A stretch of DNA of 64,000 nucleotides from Acidimicrobiales bacterium (lineage in GTDB: Bacteria > Actinomycetota > Acidimicrobiia > Acidimicrobiales > Palsa-688). The notes under the pieces were generated by a model, which was given only the letters and a program-made list of their open reading frames with translations, did no database searches and was not told the origin of the DNA. The first letter of the stretch is position 1. Every line of letters begins with the position of its first letter. Of the stretch, positions 52,092 through 59,604 are shown piece by piece. A program made the translations under genes and the position numbers. The stretch lies in assembly GCA_036378675.1 (NCBI GenBank), contig DASUWA010000013.1:124001-188000 (forward strand), in the 5' to 3' direction.

Positions 52092-53624
52092 GTGAACATC
52101 TCCGACCACGCGGCCAAGACGCCCGATGCGCCGGCGCTCGTTACCTCTGAAGGCAAGACCGTCTCGTATGGCGAGCTGTACGAGCGAAGTCAAAAGGTAG
52201 CGGGCGCCCTCTACTCGGCTGGTCTGCGCCGCGGGGATGCCGTCGCCCTGATGCTTCCGAATCGGCCCGAGTTCATCGAGGTGACCTGGGGTTGCCAGCT
52301 CTCCGGCCTGTACTACACGCCGGTTAACACGCATCTCACCTTCGACGAAGTCGCCTACATAGTCGAGGACTCGGAAGCGAAAGCCGTCTTCATCGACGAG
52401 TCGATGGCCCCGCTCGCTTCCCAGCTTCTCGGCCACATGCCCGGAGTCAGCACGCGGATCATCGTCGGCGACACGGCTCCGAGCTGGATGGCCTACGAAG
52501 ACGTTCTCAATGGGGCGGGTGGGACCCCTGAACCGTCGGACGGCAGCGAGATGCTTTACTCGTCTGGCACCACCGGGCGCCCCAAGGCGGTGCGCCGTCC
52601 GCTTCCTGCGGAGAACGGTTCCTGGGCGCAGTCGGTCCTGGAACTGGCTCTGCTCCACCGTTACGGGATGACGGCTTCCAGCGTGTACCTCTCGCCGGCA
52701 CCTCTTTACCACGCGGCCGGGGTGAACTACACCATGGCGGTGAACCGGGTCGGAGCGGCTTCGGTCCTGATGCGGAAGTTCGATCCCGAAACCGTCCTCA
52801 GGCTGATCGAGCTTCATCGCGTCACCCATGCGCAGTTCGTGCCGACGATGTTCGTGCGGATGCTCAAGCTGCCAGAGCAGGTCCGTGCGAAGTACGACGT
52901 CTCGTCTCTCCGGTGCGTGCTCCACGCCGCGGCGCCATGCCCGGTCGATGTCAAACATCAGATGATGGATTGGTTCGGTCCGATCATCCACGAGTACTAC
53001 GGCGGGACCGAGGGCTTTGCGGGAACCACGATTGGTCCCGAGGAGTGGCTCGCCCATCCCGGTTCGGTCGGCAAGCCTCTCACCACGGTTCACGTACTCG
53101 ATTCCGGGGGAGAGGGGCTTCCTCCGGGCTCGCCGGGAGAGATTTACTTCGAGGGTGGACCTGACTTCGAGTATTTCAAGGATCCGCAGAAGACCGCCTC
53201 GGTGTCCAACGGGAAAGGGTGGCGCACGCTCGGCGACGTCGGCTACGTGGACGACGACGGGTACCTCTACCTCACGGACCGCTCCACGTTCATGATCGTC
53301 TCCGGTGGCGTCAACATCTACCCGCAGGAGATCGAGAACCTCCTGGTGATGCACCCCAAGCTCGCCGACGCTGCTGTCTTCGGCGTGCCGAACGACGAGT
53401 TCGGCGAGGAGGTCAAGGCCGTCGTCCAGCCTCTCGACGGTGTTGCCCCCGGTCCGGACCTGGCCGCCGAGCTGGTCGAATACTGCCGGGCGCATCTGGC
53501 GTCATACAAGTGCCCCCGCAGCGTCGATTTCGATTCCGCCCTGCCTCGGGATCCGAACGGCAAGCTCTACAAGAGGCGGATTCGCGATCGTTACTGGCAG
53601 GGAAAGGCGTCGCGAATCTTGTAG
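52092..53624 (+). CDS. acyl-CoA synthetase (FadD-like)
   Basis: A 510-residue AMP-dependent ligase. The P-loop is YSSGTTGRPKAVRRP (where Gly-xPK-G is altered to Ala), followed by YYGGTEG, the core adenylate motif GGVNIYPQEIE and the C-terminal Lys in DPNGKLYKRR. It activates a carboxylic acid as its CoA thioester for the hydratases encoded just upstream. Relatives in mycobacteria act on cholesterol-derived or long-chain acids. The GTG start is 2 nt after the preceding stop, so it is translationally coupled. Confidence 0.92.
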   Translation: MNISDHAAKTPDAPALVTSEGKTVSYGELYERSQKVAGALYSAGLRRGDAVALMLPNRPEFIEVTWGCQLSGLYYTPVNTHLTFDEVAYIVEDSEAKAVFIDESMAPLASQLLGHMPGVSTRIIVGDTAPSWMAYEDVLNGAGGTPEPSDGSEMLYSSGTTGRPKAVRRPLPAENGSWAQSVLELALLHRYGMTASSVYLSPAPLYHAAGVNYTMAVNRVGAASVLMRKFDPETVLRLIELHRVTHAQFVPTMFVRMLKLPEQVRAKYDVSSLRCVLHAAAPCPVDVKHQMMDWFGPIIHEYYGGTEGFAGTTIGPEEWLAHPGSVGKPLTTVHVLDSGGEGLPPGSPGEIYFEGGPDFEYFKDPQKTASVSNGKGWRTLGDVGYVDDDGYLYLTDRSTFMIVSGGVNIYPQEIENLLVMHPKLADAAVFGVPNDEFGEEVKAVVQPLDGVAPGPDLAAELVEYCRAHLASYKCPRSVDFDSALPRDPNGKLYKRRIRDRYWQGKASRIL

Positions 53625-53651
53625 CCGGGACAGCGGGTCGGAATGGCCGGC

Positions 53652-54134
53652 TCAGATGTCGATCGCGCAGCTCGAGTCGATTCCGAGAACTTCGAGCGCC
53701 CGCCCGAGGCCCAGATACACGGACACGCACATGGTCAAGTCCAGGATCTCCTGATCGCTGAAGCTTGATCGCAAGCGCGCGAACAGGTCGTCGTCGATCT
53801 CGCGATGGTTGGCCGCGAAGCGCTCAGCGAACTCGATGGCGAGCCTCTGTCGCCGGCTGTATCCCGGATAGTCCGACGCCTCATCGAGGTGCTCGTACAG
53901 ATCCTCGGTCACTCCAGCCGCCAGCACGGAGGGTGCGCGGAAGTTCGAGCACGCGCTGCACGCGTTCAACTGGGCGATGCGCATGCGCGCCACTTCCCGC
54001 TCCTCGGGGGGAAGGATGCTGCGCTGATAGACGGTCGAGATCATTCGCTCGACCATGGAGCCCATCTCTGGGCGCAGCGTCCAGATCATCGACGCTTCGC
54101 CGCCGGGACCACTTGGAATGCCGATTCGGGCCAT
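53652..54134 (-). CDS. carboxymuconolactone decarboxylase/AhpD-like protein
   Basis: A 160-residue CMD-family protein with CxxC in NACSACSNFR (AhpD-type redox or metal Cys near 64-67) and a helical core to TMCVSVYLGLGRALEVLG. The family includes peroxidase partners and ring-opening decarboxylases. ATG 54134 is supported by TACGAT (54142-54147) 7 nt upstream, another leaderless pattern; a TTG at 54152 is less likely. It is convergent with the acyl-CoA ligase. Its role beside a peroxiredoxin gene may be antioxidant (inferred). Confidence 0.85.
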   Translation of the reverse strand: MARIGIPSGPGGEASMIWTLRPEMGSMVERMISTVYQRSILPPEEREVARMRIAQLNACSACSNFRAPSVLAAGVTEDLYEHLDEASDYPGYSRRQRLAIEFAERFAANHREIDDDLFARLRSSFSDQEILDLTMCVSVYLGLGRALEVLGIDSSCAIDI

Positions 54135-54474
54135 ACGAGGGATCGTAGGCAAGTAAAGCCGGGATCGCGTCGCGCCGAATTCCTAAGTGCCTACTTTTGG
54201 TCCACCCAAAGACCTGGCAGCGATAATGCTGGCGGGTGACCTGGGACTCGATTTGCAGGGGTCTGCCCTTGAGAACCCAGGCCACCCACCTAGTTTTTTA
54301 CCAGCCGTGCGTGGGCGGTTTGGGTGATCCACCGACGGCGCCCCCCGATTGGCGGCAGAGTAACGGCGGGCCGGAGTGGCATGATCTAGCCGTGAGTGAA
54401 GCGAGAATCGGCCTTGACATCGGGGTTGGCGAGAGGGTGGACTCGTGAAAGCTCGAACGAACAGGAGGCTTTCC
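54135..54474. other. intergenic region before the peroxiredoxin gene
   Basis: About 340 nt with no convincing gene (a 70-residue frame at 54236 lacks start signals). It contains the CMD -10 box, a TTGACA at 54414-54419 that may be part of a promoter, and a weak TTTGG/CCAAA inverted repeat near 54195. Confidence 0.4.
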
Positions 54475-55131
54475 ATGTCACTGGCAATCGGCGACACTGC
54501 TCCGGACTTCGAAGCCCAGACCACCGAAGGACCCATTCGCTTCCATGAATGGATAGGTGACTCGTGGGCGGTGCTGTTCAGCCACCCGAAGGATTTCACC
54601 CCGGTCTGCACCACCGAGCTCGGGTACATGGCGAGGATCAAGCCGGAATTCGACCGGCGCGGTGTCAAGGTCATCGGACTCTCCGTCGACTCGACCGGCG
54701 ACCACGAGCAATGGGCGAGAGATATCGAGGAAACCCAGGGGACAGCCCCCAACTACCCGATTATCGGTGACTCGGATTTCAACGTCGCCAAGCTCTACGG
54801 GATGCTCCCGGCCAGCACATCCGGCGAGGCCAAGTCGCGTACCCCTGCAGACAATCAGACGGTCCGGAACGTCTTCGTGATCGGCCCGGACAAGAAGCTC
54901 AAGCTGATCCTGGTGTACCCGATGACCACCGGCCGGAACTTCGACGAGGTACTTCGCGTCATCGACTCGCTGCAACTCACCGCAAATCACCGGGTCGCTA
55001 CTCCTGTCAACTGGAAGCCGGGCGAAGACGTGATCATCTCCGGCTCTGTCTCGAACGACGAGGCCAAGAAGGTGTTCGGGAGCTGGAAGGAGCCGAAGCC
55101 GTACATCCGGATCGTCCCCCAGCCCGACTGA
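54475..55131 (+). CDS. 1-Cys peroxiredoxin (Prx6-like)
   Basis: A 218-residue thioredoxin-fold peroxidase. The peroxidatic site is DFTPVCTTE (Cys45), with the Prx6-type C-terminal extension (NHRVATPVNWKPGEDVII through KPYIRIVPQPD). No resolving Cys is seen, so an external thiol is needed. It reduces peroxides in the cytoplasm. ATG 54475 has GGAGG 6 nt upstream; the longer frame from 54445 is not needed. It lies near the CMD protein and may complement katG. Confidence 0.93.
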   Translation: MSLAIGDTAPDFEAQTTEGPIRFHEWIGDSWAVLFSHPKDFTPVCTTELGYMARIKPEFDRRGVKVIGLSVDSTGDHEQWARDIEETQGTAPNYPIIGDSDFNVAKLYGMLPASTSGEAKSRTPADNQTVRNVFVIGPDKKLKLILVYPMTTGRNFDEVLRVIDSLQLTANHRVATPVNWKPGEDVIISGSVSNDEAKKVFGSWKEPKPYIRIVPQPD

Positions 55132-55228
55132 CCCCGGACGAAGCGGTTTGCGGTCATCGTGAAGCGGAACGCCGGCTTGCTGTCGTCGGCTATGTTTCCG
55201 CCCGATTAGATCGGGAGGGGATGCCCCA

Positions 55229-56122
55229 ATGAACACGCTTCAGGACAGGGTCGCGATCATTACCGGCGCCGGCCGGGGGATCGGGCGCGAGCACGCGCTC
55301 CTATTTGCGGCGGAAGGAGCGAAGGTCGTCGTCAACGACCTCGGCGGCGATCGGGACGGTACCGGCGCGGACGCTTCGCCGGCACAGCAGGTGGTCGACG
55401 AGATCAAGGCGACCGGCGGCGAAGCCATCGCAAACCACGACGACGTGGCCGATTTCGAAGGGGCGCGACGGATGGTCCAAAGCGCCATCGATACCTATGG
55501 CGACCTTCACGTCCTCGTCAACAATGCCGGCATTCTGCGCGACCGGATGCTCGTCAACATGACCGAGGAGGAGTGGGACGCGGTCATCCACGTTCACCTG
55601 AAAGGTCATTTCGCGCCGCTGAGGCATGCCGCGGCCTACTGGAGGGAGCAGTCCAAGGCCGGGCACGAAGCGAAGCGATCGGTGATCAACACCTCTTCGA
55701 CGTCAGGCTTGTTCGGGAACGTCGGCCAGACCAACTACGGCGCAGCGAAGATGGGTATCGCCGCCTTGACGATCATCTCGAATTGGGAGCTTGGCCGTTT
55801 CGGCGTCCGAGTGAATGCCATTGCTCCGGCCGCGTACACCCGTCTCACCGCTGATCTCAATCCGGACCGTCCGTATGAGCCCGGCGGGCCGATGGACCCG
55901 GCGAACATTTCGCCGTTCGTCGCTTATCTCGCCACCGAGGAGTGCCCGATCAACGGCAGGTGCTTCTTCGTGTTCGGCGGCCAGGTTCACCTCTTCCAAC
56001 CGTTCGCACTCGTCGACAAGATCGAGAAGGACGGCCGGTGGACGGTTCCGGAGCTCGAGAAGGAGGCCGCCCGTTTCGCGGACGTGCCGTTCAACCTGAA
56101 CAATCCGTTCCGCCCCGACTGA
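55229..56122 (+). CDS. SDR resembling MFE-2 hydroxyacyl-CoA dehydrogenase
   Basis: A 297-residue SDR with TGAGRGIG (12-19), NNAG at 98-101, Ser157 and Tyr170-x3-Lys174 in YGAAK. It resembles the (3R)-hydroxyacyl-CoA dehydrogenase domain of type-2 multifunctional enzymes (VIHVHLKGHF segment). This fits with the tandem hydratases and acyl-CoA ligase of the cluster for beta-oxidation of unusual acids. ATG 55229 has GGGAGGGG about 10 nt upstream. The C-terminal tail (PFNLNNPFRPD) is short. Confidence 0.9.
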   Translation: MNTLQDRVAIITGAGRGIGREHALLFAAEGAKVVVNDLGGDRDGTGADASPAQQVVDEIKATGGEAIANHDDVADFEGARRMVQSAIDTYGDLHVLVNNAGILRDRMLVNMTEEEWDAVIHVHLKGHFAPLRHAAAYWREQSKAGHEAKRSVINTSSTSGLFGNVGQTNYGAAKMGIAALTIISNWELGRFGVRVNAIAPAAYTRLTADLNPDRPYEPGGPMDPANISPFVAYLATEECPINGRCFFVFGGQVHLFQPFALVDKIEKDGRWTVPELEKEAARFADVPFNLNNPFRPD

Positions 56123-56135
56123 ATCGATCCTGGGG

Positions 56136-56423
56136 TCAATCGTCAGAGCAGCGGCATGGACTGCTCGAGCATTTCGGGCAGCCCGCGGAGTAGCGGGCCA
56201 CTGCGTCGTCGAGGCGAAGGTCGAGCTGGTTCGCCAGCGAGGCGACCCAGGCGAGAACGTCGGAAAGCTCATGAAGCTGTTCCTCCTTGGTCCCTTTTCG
56301 AACCGCGCGTGCGAGCTCTCCCATCTCTTCGGTGAGCCACGCGACCGTCGCCGTGGTGCCGCGAGCCTCGTCTCGTTCACCGTACGTCTCGAGCATCAGC
56401 CGTTGTAGCTCTGCCAGTTGCAC
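56136..56423 (-). CDS. MazG-like nucleotide pyrophosphohydrolase
   Basis: A 95-residue single-domain MazG-type protein. The metal ligands are in EEMGELARAV and HELSDVLAWVASL (ExxE and ExxD pattern). It also has a C-terminal CPKCSSSPCRC that could bind zinc, an uncommon addition. MazG proteins hydrolyse nucleoside triphosphates, usually house-cleaning non-canonical ones. GTG 56423 is supported by TAGGGT (56431-56436) 7 nt upstream. It is convergent with the SDR and on the same strand as the RibD-C reductase. Confidence 0.85.
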   Translation of the reverse strand: MQLAELQRLMLETYGERDEARGTTATVAWLTEEMGELARAVRKGTKEEQLHELSDVLAWVASLANQLDLRLDDAVARYSAGCPKCSSSPCRCSDD

Positions 56424-56473
56424 CGTCGAGACCCTAGGTGAACCGCGGAAGCCCGTCGCGAAGGCACACGCCT

Positions 56474-57214
56474 TTAGCGGCGAACTGCGAATCTGTAGAA
56501 GTAGAACCCGTCCTGCTCGAGAAGGTGGACAGGATCCAACTCGAGCGGCACCGACAGCTCGGGACCGGCAAGGATCCGGGGTCCGTCCCCAGCAACAATC
56601 CGGGGAGACAGGGTCACGCACAGCTCGTCGAGCAGACCTGCGTTGACCACGTCCGCGTTGAGGCCCGGGCCGCCTTCGAGCAGCACCGACCGGTACCCGC
56701 TCCCGTAGAGGTTGGCGATAGCTTCTTCGAGATCCACGTTGTCTTCGCCGGCGAGAACCAACTCCGCCGCGTGCCCCGCCCTCTCGCGCGCGCCGGGATT
56801 GGTGCCAGTGGTGGTGACCACGATGGGGCGCTGCTCGGCCTCGGTGAAGAACGGTGATGACCAGTCCAGGTTGCCGGATCGCGTGACCACTGCAATGGGC
56901 GGGACCGCCGGCTGCCCCCGTTCCTTTCTCTGATTGCGGAGATCCTCGTTCAGTACCGCTGGGCCGTAGCCCTCCGTCCTCATGGTCCCTGCGCCGACCA
57001 GGATCACATCCGCGAGCGACCGGAGAACTTGGAACACCATGCGGTCCGCCGGACCTCCGAGCGTGCCAGATCTGCCGTTCAGGCTGATCGCGCCGTCAAG
57101 GCTGGAGATCATGTTGCACCGGACGAAAGCCCGGCCCGGGACCTGTGACCGTCCGACCGCGTAAGCGTCGGTGATGTCTACGTTCGCGGCTGCGATAGGC
57201 AATAGAGCGCGCAT
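56474..57214 (-). CDS. RibD C-terminal domain reductase (pyrimidine reductase-like)
   Basis: A 246-residue stand-alone RibD-C/dihydrofolate reductase-fold protein: VRCNMISSLDGAIS (cofactor strand), DVILVGAGTMRTEGYGP, VLLEGGPGLNADVV and LSPRIVAGDGPRIL. It may reduce the riboflavin-pathway pyrimidine or another carbonyl with NADPH; a lone RibD-C domain next to no other rib gene argues for a different substrate. ATG 57214 is chosen because the longer frame is antisense to the patatin gene. Confidence 0.85.
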   Translation of the reverse strand: MRALLPIAAANVDITDAYAVGRSQVPGRAFVRCNMISSLDGAISLNGRSGTLGGPADRMVFQVLRSLADVILVGAGTMRTEGYGPAVLNEDLRNQRKERGQPAVPPIAVVTRSGNLDWSSPFFTEAEQRPIVVTTTGTNPGARERAGHAAELVLAGEDNVDLEEAIANLYGSGYRSVLLEGGPGLNADVVNAGLLDELCVTLSPRIVAGDGPRILAGPELSVPLELDPVHLLEQDGFYFYRFAVRR

Positions 57215-57302
57215 AGATGATGGTCGAGCCCCAAATCTACGCGCTTGGGGCATGTAAACGCAGAGGCCGCTGTTGTAACCGGCGGGTTTGGAAGGAGTTC
57301 TG

Positions 57303-58190
57303 ATGGGTTCCGAGCGGGTTGCCGAGAAAGTGTTCGTCCTGAATGGCGGCGGTAACCTTGGCGCGGTCCAGGTGGGCATGCTCCAGGCGCTTCTCGAAGC
57401 TGGCATCAAGCCAGATGCGGTTGTGGGGACGTCGATCGGAGCCCTGAACGCAGCTTTCCTCGCCGGTCACCACGATCTGGCAGGCATCGAGGAGCTGTCG
57501 GAGCTGTGGTCCTCCGTCCGCCGGCGCGACGTGTTCCCGATGAGCATTCCCGCTCTTGCCAAGGGTGTGTTTGGGCACCAGCCCTTCATCGTCGAGTCGC
57601 TCGGATTGAGGAGCCTGCTGATGCGGGCGAACTTCGGCTTTGAGCGCCTCGAGGAAGCACCGATCCCAGTGCGCGTGATCGCGACCGACCTCGAGACCGG
57701 TGACGCAGTGGTGCTCCGCTCCGGAGACACCATCCGTGCGTTGCTGGCCAGCTCGGCCATCCCTGGGGTGTTCCCCACCGTCGAGATAGACGGCCGTACC
57801 CTCATCGACGGGGGCATCGCGGCGAACACCCCTATTGCCCAGGCGGAGGATTTCGACCCGTCCGAGATCTACGTTCTTCCGACCGTGCCGGCAAGCCATC
57901 TCCCGCCACCGGGGAACGCGATCTTGATGATGCAGCGGGCGATGGCCCTTTCTGCTCATCCGGGCGAGCAGCGAGCTGTAGCGGAAGCCTCGTCGCGGCG
58001 CACCGTCCGGATCCTCCCGGTGCCGGCGGCGGCCGGCAAGCTGTCGATCTTCGACTTCAGGGTGACCAGGCAGTTGATCCGAGAGTCCTACGTTCTCGCA
58101 GCTTCGTGGCTGGAAGGCGGCGCGTCGTCGCCGACCTCAGGACAGCTGCACACCCTGACAGCCACGAGCCCTTCTCTCGCCACTGCATAG
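57303..58190 (+). CDS. patatin-like phospholipase
   Basis: A 295-residue patatin-fold lipase. The oxyanion motif is NGGGNLGAVQ (14-23), the nucleophile Ser44 is in GTSIGA, and the catalytic Asp is in LIDGGIAANTP near 170. It releases fatty acids from glycerolipids with a Ser-Asp dyad in the cytoplasm. ATG 57303 follows GGAAGGAG by 6 nt. It is divergent from the RibD-C gene. It may recycle the storage lipids implied by the WS/DGAT genes (inferred). Confidence 0.92.
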   Translation: MGSERVAEKVFVLNGGGNLGAVQVGMLQALLEAGIKPDAVVGTSIGALNAAFLAGHHDLAGIEELSELWSSVRRRDVFPMSIPALAKGVFGHQPFIVESLGLRSLLMRANFGFERLEEAPIPVRVIATDLETGDAVVLRSGDTIRALLASSAIPGVFPTVEIDGRTLIDGGIAANTPIAQAEDFDPSEIYVLPTVPASHLPPPGNAILMMQRAMALSAHPGEQRAVAEASSRRTVRILPVPAAAGKLSIFDFRVTRQLIRESYVLAASWLEGGASSPTSGQLHTLTATSPSLATA

Positions 58191-58273
58191 ATCTCAGCCC
58201 CGCGACAGACGTCCGCCGGCCCTACGTTTCTCTTTTTCAATAGCGGCTTCTGCTTGCGGTAGCGTCCGTCGGC

Positions 58274-58696
58274 ATGACCGAGTCTGGGGGCGGATCGGGC
58301 GCGACACACAAGAAGAGCTTGCAGCTCATCCTTGCGAGAGAGCTTGCGGCCAATCTCGCCACGCCGATGTTCCTCATCGACGAGGAGGGCATGCTCGTCT
58401 ACTTCAACGAGGCGGCGGAGCTGATGCTCGGGCGAACGTTCGCGGAGGTCGGGCAGATGACGGCCAACGAGTTCGGTACCAAGCTGCAGCTGGCCGAGCT
58501 CGACGGCTCGCCGATGCGCCGGCGGGATTCGCCCGCGGGGGTTGCCTTCTTGCAACGCCAGCCATCCCACCGGACGGTGCTCGCCACTTCTCTCGACGGG
58601 TCGAGGAGACCGTTCGAGGTGACGGCGTATCCGTTATTCGGAAAGGTCGGAGAGATGCACGGTGTGCTCACGGTCTTCTGGGAGGCCGACCGATGA
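58274..58696 (+). CDS. single PAS-domain protein
   Basis: A 140-residue PAS sensor domain: LATPMFLIDEEGMLVYFNEAAELMLGR is the first core strand-loop, and PSHRTVLATSLDGSRRPFEVTAYPLFG the last. There is no output domain, so it should act through a partner. Its stop overlaps the start of the MBL hydrolase gene by four bases (ATGA), which marks that enzyme as the likely partner. TAGCGT (58260-58265) precedes ATG 58274 by 8 nt. Confidence 0.85.
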   Translation: MTESGGGSGATHKKSLQLILARELAANLATPMFLIDEEGMLVYFNEAAELMLGRTFAEVGQMTANEFGTKLQLAELDGSPMRRRDSPAGVAFLQRQPSHRTVLATSLDGSRRPFEVTAYPLFGKVGEMHGVLTVFWEADR

Positions 58697-59559
58697 AGGT
58701 GCGGATCTGGGGTTGCAGGGGATCGCTTGCCACGCCGGGACCCGAAACGGTTCGCTATGGAGGCAACACGTCCTGCGTCGAGGTGCGGGGGAGCGACGGG
58801 CAGATCCTCGTCTTGGACGCCGGGACGGGCATGCGCCCCCTCGGCATAACCATGATGGACGAGTCAACTCAGCCGGTACACGTCCTGCTGAGCCACCTGC
58901 ACCTCGATCACTTACAGGGACTCGGGTTCTTCCGACCGCTCTTCCAGCCGGACCGTGAAATCCACATCTGGGGGCCGTCCTCACCGGTACAGCCGCTGGC
59001 CGACCGGATCGCCACCTACCTGTCGCCGCCGTTGTTTCCCGTCCGGCTCTCCGACGTACCATCGAAGCTCTACTTCCACGACGTTCCCGACGAGCTGGTC
59101 GCGATCGGAGGCTTCAACATCCGGGCCGAGCTGGTCACCCATCAAGGCCCGACAGTGGGATACCGGATCGAGGAGGGCGGGCGCAGCGTCGTTTACATGC
59201 CCGACCACGAACCCGGCCTCGGTCACGGGCTAGAGGGTCGCTCGGCCGAGTGGATCAGCGGCTACGACCTGGCGTGCCGCGCGGACGTTCTCCTGCACGA
59301 CGCTCAGTACACCGACGACGAGTATCCGGCCCACGTCGGCTGGGGGCACTCTTCGGTCGGGCACGTGGTGGACTTCGCCAAGAAGGCTGAAGTGAGTCAT
59401 CTCGTGTTGTTCCATCACGACCCGTACCATCCCGACACCGAACTGGAGGATCTCGTGTCCACGGCGCGGGAGGTATGGGGCACATCTGAGGGTCAGGTGC
59501 TCGCGGCGTGGGAGGGCATGACCGTCGACCTGACCGGCGAAGAAGTGGTCGCATACTGA
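58693..59559 (+). CDS. MBL-fold metallo-hydrolase paired with PAS protein
   Basis: A 288-residue metallo-beta-lactamase-fold protein of the RNase Z/PhnP-like branch. HLHLDH (His68, His70, Asp72, His73) binds a dinuclear metal, with further His/Asp ligands in YMPDHEPG and DAQYTDDE and a final FHHDP. It could be a phosphodiesterase or nuclease; a signalling role is suggested by the translationally coupled PAS protein upstream (ATGA overlap). No sequence-based substrate can be given. It precedes the Lhr helicase by 45 nt. Confidence 0.9.
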   Translation: MKVRIWGCRGSLATPGPETVRYGGNTSCVEVRGSDGQILVLDAGTGMRPLGITMMDESTQPVHVLLSHLHLDHLQGLGFFRPLFQPDREIHIWGPSSPVQPLADRIATYLSPPLFPVRLSDVPSKLYFHDVPDELVAIGGFNIRAELVTHQGPTVGYRIEEGGRSVVYMPDHEPGLGHGLEGRSAEWISGYDLACRADVLLHDAQYTDDEYPAHVGWGHSSVGHVVDFAKKAEVSHLVLFHHDPYHPDTELEDLVSTAREVWGTSEGQVLAAWEGMTVDLTGEEVVAY

Positions 59560-59592
59560 TCTTTCAGGATCAACGATGTCCTAGTTGCGGCG

Positions 59593-59598
59593 TACCAT
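59593..59598 (+). promoter_or_regulatory. -10 box of lhr, leaderless
   Basis: TACCAT ends 6 nt before ATG 59605, with no Shine-Dalgarno sequence, so a leaderless mRNA is expected. Confidence 0.5.
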
Positions 59599-59604
59599 CC
59601 ACGA

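Noticed and set aside
54236-54448. 70-residue ORF upstream of the peroxiredoxin
   Set aside because: No start signal, unusual composition and no domain; likely leader DNA.
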